IMG/VR virus record: IMGVR_UViG_3300032294_001446
Coordinates: 1-51,331 of that record
Source: a virus
Strand: one strand, 5' to 3'
DNA: 51,331 nt
The position numbers and the translations under genes were made by a program. The notes below the pieces were generated by a model. It was not told where the DNA came from. It saw nothing but the letters and a program-made list of their open reading frames with translations, and ran no database searches. Each line of letters starts with the position of its first letter. Positions within the stretch are counted from its first letter, which is position 1. Positions 8,870 to 17,451 of this stretch are shown here, piece by piece.

Positions 8870-9106
8870 TTACCAGTCAGGATATTCCCACTCAACTACT
8901 TTTAAAGTACCTTTTCTATTAGATATAACTCTTTTCTTCGTACACTCTTTACACTCATAAGCGTATGCAGAAGGAAAAGCACCTCTACCTTTTCGAGTTA
9001 GGTAAAAGTCATCTATCAAACTTTTTGTTTCACCGCAAATTCTACAAGTTCTTTCTAGAAACAATAAGTGTTGAGTGTTAATCTGATCATCAATATCAAA
9101 GTCCAT
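8870..9106 (-). CDS. Small four-cysteine zinc-binding protein, 78 aa
   Basis: ATG at 9104-9106 overlaps the gp17 stop codon (TGATG), chosen over an in-frame GTG at 9121 inside gp17. Residues about 21-60 hold CRICGETKS and YECKECTKK, a CxxC...CxxC pair of the treble-clef or HNH-associated type, with a FYLTRKGR stretch between. No complete HNH catalytic His-Asn pair is visible, so a nuclease call is not supported. Translational coupling to gp17 suggests a packaging-related role, which is inference only. Confidence 0.75.
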   Translation of the reverse strand: MDFDIDDQINTQHLLFLERTCRICGETKSLIDDFYLTRKGRGAFPSAYAYECKECTKKRVISNRKGTLKVVEWEYPDW

Positions 9107-10755
9107 CAAAGATAATCCCACATATACGAACGATCTCCATATTCATCTAAGTGCCATCTATCTCCATCATTATCAACAAAACTAGTCATATCATTGATGC
9201 CATCTAAGATAAATCCAAATGGTGCCATATCTTGATCTATTTGATTTTTTTGCTCTTCATAGATTCGCTTACGAACATCATTGTCCGTCATCTCTTTGAA
9301 GTATGGTTGTGCAACTAACCAAGAGAAAATAACAAGACACATTGCCAAATCATCATTACAACCTTCTTCTGCCTCAAAGGAATTATGCTTCTGTGCAAAT
9401 GTTGTTAATTCTGATATAATGTCATAATCAACAGTCAATAATTTATCATCCTCCAACAAAGTTTTTAAGTTAGAGCATCCAAGTTTTTTAACAGCAGCAG
9501 TCATTCTCACACCAAGTTGAGATTTCTTTCCACTAAATCCAGACCCAACCAACTGTCCAGCACGACCACGCATTGCACACATTAAAACATTGTCATACTC
9601 CAAATCAAAATGTAGAATATTTGCCACCTGATCACCAATATCATTAACCTCAACTAACAACCAAGAATTATTATATCCTCTTGCCACTTCGTAAATGATA
9701 CTCGGAAACAACATTGGTTTAATTTCATTGTTTCTGTATTTTGCTACAATCTTATATGGAAAATTTGTAATATCAAAAACGACGAACGCCGAGTAATCAT
9801 TACCAAGACCACGAGCAACATCAACAGTCATTAAGTAACTGTGTTCCTCTATTGGATTCTCGTAAATATCCAATCCTGCATTTCTTTTGATTGGATCATC
9901 ATAAGATAAATTTCTTAATTTTGTTGGATTAATCAGAGTGTTGATAGATCCTAAGAATTCGCATTCAAACTCAACTTTGAACTGCTGCTCAGATGTGTTG
10001 GCAATCGTTTGCTCTTTCCAAGCAGCATCTCTACCAGGAACTTCCGACCAATGAACATCAGTAGGGATATATTCATTTCTACCCTTTTCAGAGTCGTGCC
10101 ACATACGGTAGAAGTGATTCATACCACGTGGCGTGGATACGATAATTACCTTCGTGCTCTGTCCAGAAGAAATAGTAGGATAAACAGAGGCAAAGAAGTC
10201 ATCAGCAATGTGATTCGGGATGAAAGCGAACTCGTCAAGAAAGATGACATTATAGGATCCGCCTCTGACAGCAGATGAAGAAGTAGAGTTAGATGAAATT
10301 TTTGATCCATTTTCTAATTCAAGTGATCCTTTGTTCCAGGATATAATACCCTGTTGCATCCACTTTGGCAGATTCTCATAAGCAAGTTGCAATCTTCCAA
10401 GTAGGTCTCTTGCTGTGGATGCTTTGTTTGCTAGAATAGCTATATTAACATTGTCGTTGAATACGGCATAATGTAACAAATATGAAACACAAGTTGTAGA
10501 TTTACCTGTCTGACGGGGCATCTTACAAATATTAAATCTGTTCTCGTGGAAGTTTCTTACAAGTTTCTCTTGAAATGGATACATCTCAAAAGGAACCAGA
10601 CCGTGATCCAGAGAAACAATTTTAATATAATTTTTTGCGAAATAAACGGGATCTTCTTTACACTTTAAGAACTCAATAATTTGTTCTTCTGTAAATTCAA
10701 TTTGTGTATTCGCTTTTTTTAATAGAGGATTACCTAAGTAAATATCAGCTGCCAT
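9106..10755 (-). CDS. gp17: Terminase large subunit gp17
   Basis: 549 residues (T4 610). ATPase: Walker A RQTGKST (81-87), Walker B VIFLDEFAF (about 170-178, catalytic Glu after Asp), coupling motif VSTPRG (206-211). Nuclease domain: first acidic residue in TVDVARGLGNDYSAF, then VEVNDIGDQ, then CNDDLAM near the C-terminus, forming the RNase H-like metal site. It powers DNA packaging and cuts the concatemer. Its gp16 partner is about 4 kb away instead of adjacent, because three genes are inserted between them. Confidence 0.98.
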   Translation of the reverse strand: MAADIYLGNPLLKKANTQIEFTEEQIIEFLKCKEDPVYFAKNYIKIVSLDHGLVPFEMYPFQEKLVRNFHENRFNICKMPRQTGKSTTCVSYLLHYAVFNDNVNIAILANKASTARDLLGRLQLAYENLPKWMQQGIISWNKGSLELENGSKISSNSTSSSAVRGGSYNVIFLDEFAFIPNHIADDFFASVYPTISSGQSTKVIIVSTPRGMNHFYRMWHDSEKGRNEYIPTDVHWSEVPGRDAAWKEQTIANTSEQQFKVEFECEFLGSINTLINPTKLRNLSYDDPIKRNAGLDIYENPIEEHSYLMTVDVARGLGNDYSAFVVFDITNFPYKIVAKYRNNEIKPMLFPSIIYEVARGYNNSWLLVEVNDIGDQVANILHFDLEYDNVLMCAMRGRAGQLVGSGFSGKKSQLGVRMTAAVKKLGCSNLKTLLEDDKLLTVDYDIISELTTFAQKHNSFEAEEGCNDDLAMCLVIFSWLVAQPYFKEMTDNDVRKRIYEEQKNQIDQDMAPFGFILDGINDMTSFVDNDGDRWHLDEYGDRSYMWDYL

Positions 10756-10760
10756 AAAAA

Positions 10761-12695
10761 TTACCTACTAATTTCTTCCCAGTCCATAGATGCATAAACA
10801 CTCTCACTACTAGATATTGGAGAAGCAGCAACAACAAGCGTGAGTTCAAAAGGTGTAGAAGTCAAACTATTTCTTTCCAACTGAAACTTGAAGAGTGCTT
10901 CTTTGAGAATATCAATTGATGGAGAACCTTGATTTGATGAGTTTATAAATCCACTTGCAAGTATTCTTCCTCCAGCAAAAGAAGTGCCAGTGATGTTATA
11001 ATCAACAGCACTATCAGCACCAGCACTCACCCAACTTCCACCTGTTGTAGTTCCAGATGCTCTTACCTGCCAATTATAGTTAATTCCATTACTAACTCCC
11101 ATAATAGAAAGTGCAGTCATAATGATAATCGCATCCAAAGCAGTAGTTTTTAATCTTAAACTAATTATGGGATAAAAAGTTCCAGCAACAGAAAGAGTTC
11201 TTGGTGCTGTGATTGGTGTTCCTATTGCCTGTTGTAATCCACGAAGTTCATAACCACCTTCTGAAATTACAGTAGAACAAACTTGTTTGAGTGTACTTGC
11301 ACTAGTTGTAATTCCAGTATTTGCAATCTCATATCTCAAAGGCAATGATGCTGTTGTGATATAAGTTGAAGTGATATAATTTGCGTGATGGAATGAATGG
11401 CAGTGAATAAATTTCCCATCAACTACAAAACCCAATCTAACTGTTCCAAGTCCCAACCATTCAATATCCATCCACAAAATTTGTGCTTTGGAAATATCTA
11501 ATGTGACACCAGATGGATTGAGATGCCCTGCACCAAGCATCGTATCAACATTCCAATCCGACTGTGCTACTCTTGTTATTGTTCCAGTAGATAAACTTCT
11601 TTCCGCAAAATATAAAGTGCTTCCATCAAGTTCCAGATACATTCCATTATCTGCACCAAAGTATCCTACTCTTTGACGGAGATTTGTTTTTGGTGGGTCC
11701 ATTACAAATGTATTCAATACCTGTAATGATTTTCCTGGTTGATATGAGAATACTTTTGTGGTTTCTCTAATCACAGAACATCCAGCAGTAGTTCCGACAC
11801 TAATATTAACCAAACCTTGTGCTGTTACAAATCCAACTGTTGAACCAGTACCAACAACTAAACCACTCCAAAGATTATTATCTCTATATCTGTGAGAACT
11901 ATCAAAAAGTGTAAGTGGTGTTGAAGTTCTTAAACGACCAAATGCATCAGTTGCTATTGGGGGAAATGTAACAGATGCTGATGATGTTGTAGAAATTGAT
12001 ACTGTTCCTGTGACTGGTAGTGGATTACTGGAACTTACGGGAGCACTATTGAGATTGAGTGATACTTGCCCTGTTGTTCCAATTCCCACTGTTCCTTGAA
12101 CTGTGACTGTTGAACCAATACCTGATACTGCGACTGTTGTGACTGGATTGGTTACATAAAAACTTGTATTTGAGATTGATACTGTATTAGCAATAGAAAC
12201 AGTTCCACCTACGGTTACAGAAGTAACGGGATTTAGAATATAAAAACTTGTATTTGCAATTGATACTGAACCACCAATTCCAGTTACATAGAATGAAGTA
12301 TTGGAAATTGAAACCGATGAACCAAAACCAGAAATATAAAAACTTGTATTAGATATTGCTACGGTATTCAGTAATGAAGAAATGCCAACTGGGAGATATG
12401 TAAGATTTAGATTTACTGTCCCAACACCAACTGGAAGATATGGAACAGTTAAAATGCTACTTATCCCAACTTCTGTGATGTGATTATGAACTGGATTTTC
12501 TGGAGAACTTGCAACATTCACAGTTGCTCCAATACTCACATCACCATTAATTGTAATATTTGAACTTCCAAGAGATACTGGAAATGGATTTTCAAAAGAA
12601 ACTGGACTGCCATCTTTTGTGGCAATCATAGGTACTTCAAAAAGGGTCCTTTCTTGGTTTAGAAAGTCCTGTGTATTCTTATTCCACTGTGCCAT
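10761..12695 (-). CDS. Virion structural protein with SxSNTSFY repeats, 644 aa
   Basis: Residues 1-70 resemble a virion-attachment N-terminus (NPFPVSLGSSNITINGDVSI). Residues about 112-185 contain four copies of NTSFY (near 116, 132, 148 and 176), mostly at 16-residue spacing and joined by SVSI and VTNPV strands, suggesting a beta-solenoid shaft. From about residue 250 comes DAFGRLRTSTPLTLFDSSHR, which I associate with large structural proteins of cyanophages and algal viruses, followed by a jelly-roll-like beta-rich C-terminus. Probably a fibre, tail or head-surface protein. Inserted between gp16 and gp17. Confidence 0.8.
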   Translation of the reverse strand: MAQWNKNTQDFLNQERTLFEVPMIATKDGSPVSFENPFPVSLGSSNITINGDVSIGATVNVASSPENPVHNHITEVGISSILTVPYLPVGVGTVNLNLTYLPVGISSLLNTVAISNTSFYISGFGSSVSISNTSFYVTGIGGSVSIANTSFYILNPVTSVTVGGTVSIANTVSISNTSFYVTNPVTTVAVSGIGSTVTVQGTVGIGTTGQVSLNLNSAPVSSSNPLPVTGTVSISTTSSASVTFPPIATDAFGRLRTSTPLTLFDSSHRYRDNNLWSGLVVGTGSTVGFVTAQGLVNISVGTTAGCSVIRETTKVFSYQPGKSLQVLNTFVMDPPKTNLRQRVGYFGADNGMYLELDGSTLYFAERSLSTGTITRVAQSDWNVDTMLGAGHLNPSGVTLDISKAQILWMDIEWLGLGTVRLGFVVDGKFIHCHSFHHANYITSTYITTASLPLRYEIANTGITTSASTLKQVCSTVISEGGYELRGLQQAIGTPITAPRTLSVAGTFYPIISLRLKTTALDAIIIMTALSIMGVSNGINYNWQVRASGTTTGGSWVSAGADSAVDYNITGTSFAGGRILASGFINSSNQGSPSIDILKEALFKFQLERNSLTSTPFELTLVVAASPISSSESVYASMDWEEISR

Positions 12696-12698
12696 TAA

Positions 12699-13007
12699 TC
12701 ATTCACCCCACGATAATTTTTCTGGTTGATACCTTTGTGCGTTTTTGATTCTTGAAGTATTTACCTGAGAAGGATAAACGTTATGAACAATTGCACCGGG
12801 ATATTCTCCTTGAATTTGTTCTGCCAATTCATTTTTAGGGAGCATTTTGCCTTCTACTTCTAAACGATACATCTTTCCTTCCCAAACTACATCAGCAAAG
12901 AAAGACTCGCTTGCTTCTTCTGGTTGGGAAGAACCTACGTTTAGAGTTCCGTTAAAGTCACCATTGATGGTGATACTTTCTGAAATAAATTGTTGAAAAG
13001 ATTTCAT
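12699..13007 (-). CDS. Predicted capsid-targeted internal protein, 102 aa
   Basis: The N-terminus MKSFQQFISE|S has the length and pattern of the T4 internal-protein targeting peptide (MKTYQEFIAE|A), with I-S-E at residues 8-10 as a gp21 site. After it comes ITINGDFNGTLNV, similar to the ITINGDVSIGATVNV stretch in the neighbouring 644-aa protein, and then a compact alpha/beta segment (FFADVVWEGKMYRLEVEGKM...). No enzyme family recognised. Sits between the 585-aa basic modular protein and the 644-aa structural protein, spaced by one to three bases. Confidence 0.8.
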   Translation of the reverse strand: MKSFQQFISESITINGDFNGTLNVGSSQPEEASESFFADVVWEGKMYRLEVEGKMLPKNELAEQIQGEYPGAIVHNVYPSQVNTSRIKNAQRYQPEKLSWGE

Positions 13008-13008
13008 T

Positions 13009-14766
13009 TTAGTTACAGTTCCAACGACGTAGGGCTTTGTTGATTCTGGAATCTGGATCTCTTGCAGTTTTTGTAGAAGTTAGTTTAGACTTCATACCTT
13101 TCATACGCCGACAGAAATTAGCACGACGCTTTGCTCTTTTACCCTTTGGTTTTTTTTCAGTAACTGCAGTTTGAAGTTTTGATCCAGGATTCTCACGACG
13201 ATAAGCATCAACTGCTGCTTGACTTAGACCATCAGTTTTATCTTTACGATTTACTGATTGCCAATCTTCGGAAATCTCTGTTCTCCAATCAGAATATCCT
13301 TCCTTTACACAGCGGTTGTAAGTTTTACCAAACAGTTCTTGTGTTCCTGATTTTTTGTAACCTTTCCAGCACTTTTTACCTGCCTCATCTAAAATTTCAC
13401 TTCCAATACCCTTTGATGCTTGTAATGGTTGTGGTTCAATAATATTTACAGATTCAACTTCTGTTGGGAAGAATTCATCTCTCCAATTGGAAAATTCATA
13501 TCCTTCTTTTTTAGTTTTATTTCCCCAATTTTTTGCTCCAACTTTGCGACACTTAACTAGTGCGCCAGAAGCATATGCACTTGGCCAAACATCATACCTT
13601 GCCTTTACCTTCTTATAACAAGCGTCTTTTTCTTCTACCATATCACCTTCTAGTTCATAAGAATTTTTTTGAGTTGCGTTATTAATAGCATCTCTTCTTT
13701 GCTTCATTTTATCAATCAAACCATCAGAACCAGTTGCAGGAGAATCAATTGCTTTATCAACTGCTGGTTTTGCAAACTTTTTCATAAGATATGGGATTAG
13801 TGTAGCGCCGGCACCAATAGCAACTTTGCCCCACAGTTCATCTAGTTGTTGACCTTCTGGTTCAAAATGTGCTTTTTGTAAACCAGTTTTAATTACTTGT
13901 CCACCACCATATTTGTTTGGTCCTTTTTTATCTTTATCTATAATATCCTGTAAAAGTCGATCGGGAGTTTTTCCATACTTACTGGCATCAACTTGTTCAA
14001 CAGTTACAAAATTTGCCTTTCCTTTTCTATTTGGATTTGGATCTTCTTTACGTTTTTTTGCTGCTCTTTTATTTTTTTCATCTTTGCTCATTGATGCTCT
14101 ATCGTCAGCATCACGACAGAATGGTTTTGTTTTTTGACCAGGTTGTTTAGCACAAGGTTTTCCATCATACTTACCACCTGCTTGAACCCATCCACCACCT
14201 TTAAACCAATCACGAAGAGAATAATCTTTATCTTTTGCTGATTTTCCGTCTCTTTTACCTTCTAATATTTCAACTTCTTCTTTATTCATTTCACCACTAT
14301 CTACATAATCTGCTGCTGTATCAATGTAGTCTGCTGCTTTCGTAATTTTTGATTGAACCCATGCTTCTATTTCACCCTCACCTTTCTTCATTTTTTTCTG
14401 AAGTTTTTTAGTCGCTTTCGCAATGGTCGATAATTCTGAACGAGCCATTGAATATTCATGATCCTTCGCCTCATTTGCTGGATGGGGGCGGTTTGGATCA
14501 TATTTAATTTGATTCATAGTAAGAATTGGTGCAGAATATCTGTCCCACATTGAAGGTCCATAAGAGCATTCATCCCTTTGCTCCATTTTCCTACACAACT
14601 TACAGTAACGGGTTTCGCTCATTGCTTTTTCTTCGCTAAATGGTGATTTAGATTTAGTTTCCTCACCTCTTTTTCTTTTCTTACGAGCAGCACAATGTGC
14701 TTTTTGTGAAAATCCTTTGGGATTGCCACAGTCTATTGATTTCTTGTAATCATTAGACCAACTCAT
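13009..14766 (-). CDS. Modular, highly basic virion-type protein with predicted gp21 cleavage sites, 585 aa
   Basis: A string of short Lys/Arg- and Cys-rich modules: SIDCGNPKGFSQKAHCAARK (about 10-29); a CKLC motif (55-58); MARSELSTIAKATKKLQKKM (107-126); LRDWFKGGGWVQAGGKYDGK with PNPNRKGK (184-250); CYKKVKARYDVWPSAYASG (383-401); KKCWKGYKK...YNRCVKEG (464-490); and a C-terminal FCRRMKGMKS...RRWNC. Such modules recur in cyanophages and large algal viruses under DUF names; I do not assign an accession. Tripeptides fitting the prohead protease consensus fall between modules: ILE|G (169), LDE|L (310), LDE|A (461), ISE|D (500). Inference: a precursor of DNA-associated internal peptides. Could instead be an unprocessed virion protein. 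Confidence 0.8.
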   Translation of the reverse strand: MSWSNDYKKSIDCGNPKGFSQKAHCAARKKRKRGEETKSKSPFSEEKAMSETRYCKLCRKMEQRDECSYGPSMWDRYSAPILTMNQIKYDPNRPHPANEAKDHEYSMARSELSTIAKATKKLQKKMKKGEGEIEAWVQSKITKAADYIDTAADYVDSGEMNKEEVEILEGKRDGKSAKDKDYSLRDWFKGGGWVQAGGKYDGKPCAKQPGQKTKPFCRDADDRASMSKDEKNKRAAKKRKEDPNPNRKGKANFVTVEQVDASKYGKTPDRLLQDIIDKDKKGPNKYGGGQVIKTGLQKAHFEPEGQQLDELWGKVAIGAGATLIPYLMKKFAKPAVDKAIDSPATGSDGLIDKMKQRRDAINNATQKNSYELEGDMVEEKDACYKKVKARYDVWPSAYASGALVKCRKVGAKNWGNKTKKEGYEFSNWRDEFFPTEVESVNIIEPQPLQASKGIGSEILDEAGKKCWKGYKKSGTQELFGKTYNRCVKEGYSDWRTEISEDWQSVNRKDKTDGLSQAAVDAYRRENPGSKLQTAVTEKKPKGKRAKRRANFCRRMKGMKSKLTSTKTARDPDSRINKALRRWNCN

Positions 14767-14776
14767 AAGAAAAAAT

Positions 14777-15196
14777 CTATTCTTTATTATTTAGAAAACC
14801 TTGTTTAAGTAACTTTGAAAGTTCCGAAGTTGAACCAACAAATACGGCATTATTAGTAACATTGTTAGTTGTCTTTACAGTATCTTCCTCAACATCTTTT
14901 AATTTCTTTTGTAAGTCAATCAATTTATCTGTTACATCACCTACACTCTTAATCAACTGACCAGCAACTTCATACGCTCTTGGTTGATCACTTTCTGCCG
15001 CAAGTTCCATTATTCCATTGATGGCTTCTTGACCCTTTTCTATAAGAGAATATAAATTCGCCCTTGTGTATTCATAATCTTTTTTAATATCATTATTAGA
15101 ACTATCGACTTTAATAATCGGAGTTTCTTTCTCAACATTGACTATTTCACTTTTTATATTCAGAGCATTGTCAAGGCTTTCATAGTTATTTGGCAT
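14777..15196 (-). CDS. gp16: Terminase small subunit gp16
   Basis: 139 residues (T4 164), between gp15 and the insertion that precedes gp17. The central part is helical (YTRANLYSLIEKGQEAINGI, VTDKLIDLQKKLKDVEED), as in the coiled-coil core of gp16 rings. The SDQPRAYEVAGQLIKSVGD stretch is typical of cyanophage gp16. It recognises DNA and stimulates the gp17 ATPase. Confidence 0.9.
   Translation of the reverse strand: MPNNYESLDNALNIKSEIVNVEKETPIIKVDSSNNDIKKDYEYTRANLYSLIEKGQEAINGIMELAAESDQPRAYEVAGQLIKSVGDVTDKLIDLQKKLKDVEEDTVKTTNNVTNNAVFVGSTSELSKLLKQGFLNNKE
14788..14795 (-). promoter_or_regulatory. Putative late promoter, TCTAAATA variant
   Basis: The minus strand reads TCTAAATA inside the last codons of gp16, 22 bases before the ATG of the 585-aa gene. 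Same variant and same spacing as the element at 515-522 that precedes the RlpA-like gene cluster. Confidence 0.4.
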
Positions 15197-15202
15197 AATT
15201 TA

Positions 15203-16003
15203 TTAGATATCTATTTTACGTGTTGGGCTAAATTCTTTTGAATCTCCAAAATATTCCCAGTTCTCATTAAATCCAAAATTATCATCTGGATTTGCATCAT
15301 AAGGATCCGGAGTAACTGTGTATCTTACTTCACGCTTAGCGTTAGTAACATCAGTGTTCGTATAAAGATCAACTTGTACCTTGCGAATAAGACCTTCTGA
15401 ACTTTCTGCAATTGGTCCAAACAGATAAGTTTTTGCTGTAAATGATAGAGTATATATTAAAGCTCTTCTAGTAGAAAAATCACCTTCATAATCGTCTTGA
15501 AAAGATATATTTTCAAGAACCATTGGAACATCCCTTTGCTCACCAATTGAATCAACTAAATCTATTGTTAAATTAAATCCTGGTTGAAAATATGGTAAAA
15601 TTTGCTCAACAATTTGTAAAGCATCATCATTTAATTTAGTTAAAATGTTTAATTCAAATCCAATATTGTATGGAACTGGCATAAAGACTTTTTTAATTTT
15701 TCCACCATCATCACATGCTTTAAATGATTGAGTCACACTTGCTTTTCTTGTGGGGTCATACTGAATAGAAGTCATCTCAAATGACATTCTTGGTAAAGAA
15801 ATTTGCGTTGCTTTATTTAATTCTGGTTGTTGTTGAATTCTTGCAAGAAATTTTTGTCTTGGACCATAAGCAATAGGAACTCTCATATCACTTACATTAT
15901 TGCCACTCTGATCCGAATGGCGAATATGAATTTGATTAAAAAGTGTGCCGAAAGATATAATGGTCTTTCTTATAATTTCATGATAATAATAAGTTCCTAA
16001 CAT
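15203..16003 (-). CDS. gp15: Tail sheath stabilizer and completion protein gp15
   Basis: 266 residues (T4 gp15 272). Starts MLGTYYYHEIIRKTIISFGT and includes FNQIHIRHSDQSG and RVPIAYGPRQKFLARIQQQP, the conserved gp15 segments. It caps the tail at the head-proximal end. ATG overlaps the gp14 stop codon (TAATG). Confidence 0.96.
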   Translation of the reverse strand: MLGTYYYHEIIRKTIISFGTLFNQIHIRHSDQSGNNVSDMRVPIAYGPRQKFLARIQQQPELNKATQISLPRMSFEMTSIQYDPTRKASVTQSFKACDDGGKIKKVFMPVPYNIGFELNILTKLNDDALQIVEQILPYFQPGFNLTIDLVDSIGEQRDVPMVLENISFQDDYEGDFSTRRALIYTLSFTAKTYLFGPIAESSEGLIRKVQVDLYTNTDVTNAKREVRYTVTPDPYDANPDDNFGFNENWEYFGDSKEFSPTRKIDI

Positions 16004-17451
16004 TAGTAATTACCAAATGGATTTGACTCTGAAAAATCTATAATAAGATCTGCTTCTTCTTCAATCTCGTCGTTTTGACTATATTTATCATATGTATCCA
16101 TTCTTTCAAAACCTTGAACCGTGTAAAGAGATCCAGATTTTGTTCCAATAATTGTTTCACCCGGTATAAATGTAAGTTGTGTGGCACCAATTCCAACATT
16201 AGAAATTTTAAGAATATTAGTATCTTTGTCCCAACTTTTAACTCTTGCTCTAATTTGTGATCTAGAACCTCTTATAACCTCATTAAAGAGATAAGTTCCA
16301 AATCCAGTAAGTGTTTCTGGATTTTCAATAGTTATTGTTGGTGTTGAAGTATATCCAAAACCGGGATTGGAAATATATATTGCTCTTACAACATTTGATC
16401 CACCAACTATGCCCATAGAAGCAATACCAACAGCAGTTTGTCCTACACCACTGATTGATAATTGACCAGGTGCGGAAACTGTAATAACTGGTGCGGTTCC
16501 ATATCCAACACCACCATCAGTTACAGTAAATCTAACTATACCATTGTATGTTGTTTCAATAGAACAAGTAGCGGCTGCACCAGCACCTCCACCACCAGAA
16601 ATAGTTATAATTGGTGCAACTGTGTATCCTGCACCAGCATTTGTTAAATAAATCCTTTCAACAGATCTAACGCCACCACGAACTGTTGTTATGGCAACAG
16701 CCGTAGCATTATCTCCGGATAGACCTGTTGGGGAACTACTTATAGCAACTACTGGACTTGATGTATAACCACTACCATCATTATTTAAGAAAATTTGACG
16801 AACATAACCAGAATTAACTGATCCAAGAATTGATGCGGTCGCTGTTGCTGTTCTTCCTACACCAATAAGTCTAAGCGTTGTAATGTAACCTTCTTCTTGA
16901 ACCTGAGTATCTATCTCTTCAATAGAAGTATCAATAATTTCATCTTCATATTCGAACAATTCGCATTTTAATTCATAAACATAATTTTTACCTAACTGAT
17001 AAAAAGGTTGCTCATGCTCTACAAACTTAACCTCAAAAATTCTTTGACCAAGAGGGAAATAAACCAAATCTCCTTCTCTTGGTCTAGTGCTTAAAATAAT
17101 TTCACCTTCACCACTGCCATCATCTAATGCACCTAGAAATGGTGCAATAAAATCTTCAAATCTTTCTTTTGAGATTGTGATTAATAATTCATCCCTCAAA
17201 CTCATTCCAAACTTAGTTAAAATATCTCCCGCTCCGGAATATCCATCATATGTGTTTACATATGCTTCTATTGCAAAATTATCATCAAATCTAGAACTTT
17301 GAACCTCTTCTATTATGGTTTTTCTGTTAACAAATTTTCTTGGAATATAAACAACTTCAACTCCATGCATTCTAAGATGCTCATTTACCAAATCCTGAAT
17401 AAGTCTTTGTTCGGAAGATGTTCCCTGTAAAAAGAAAGGATTAAGTGCCAT
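16003..17451 (-). CDS. gp14: Neck protein gp14 with internal GY..P beta-repeats
   Basis: 482 residues against 256 in T4. Residues 1-175 (NPFFLQGTSSEQRLIQDLVN, EVVYIPRKFV, GDLVYFPLGQRIFEVKFVEH) and about 383-482 resemble gp14. Between them, about 200-380, are four beta-repeats centred on GYTSSP (229), GYTVAP (275), GYGTAP (317) and GYTSTP (367), each in an N.G.GY...P.I.I context. The same repeat occurs in the giant gp7 and DUF4815 proteins. gp14 builds the head-tail neck with gp13. One-base overlaps join gp13, gp14 and gp15. Confidence 0.94.
   Translation of the reverse strand: MALNPFFLQGTSSEQRLIQDLVNEHLRMHGVEVVYIPRKFVNRKTIIEEVQSSRFDDNFAIEAYVNTYDGYSGAGDILTKFGMSLRDELLITISKERFEDFIAPFLGALDDGSGEGEIILSTRPREGDLVYFPLGQRIFEVKFVEHEQPFYQLGKNYVYELKCELFEYEDEIIDTSIEEIDTQVQEEGYITTLRLIGVGRTATATASILGSVNSGYVRQIFLNNDGSGYTSSPVVAISSSPTGLSGDNATAVAITTVRGGVRSVERIYLTNAGAGYTVAPIITISGGGGAGAAATCSIETTYNGIVRFTVTDGGVGYGTAPVITVSAPGQLSISGVGQTAVGIASMGIVGGSNVVRAIYISNPGFGYTSTPTITIENPETLTGFGTYLFNEVIRGSRSQIRARVKSWDKDTNILKISNVGIGATQLTFIPGETIIGTKSGSLYTVQGFERMDTYDKYSQNDEIEEEADLIIDFSESNPFGNY

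Noticed and set aside
9107-9121. GTG start extending the zinc-binding protein by five residues into gp17
   Set aside because: The ATG at 9106 forms a TGATG overlap with the gp17 stop codon, the more usual coupled arrangement.
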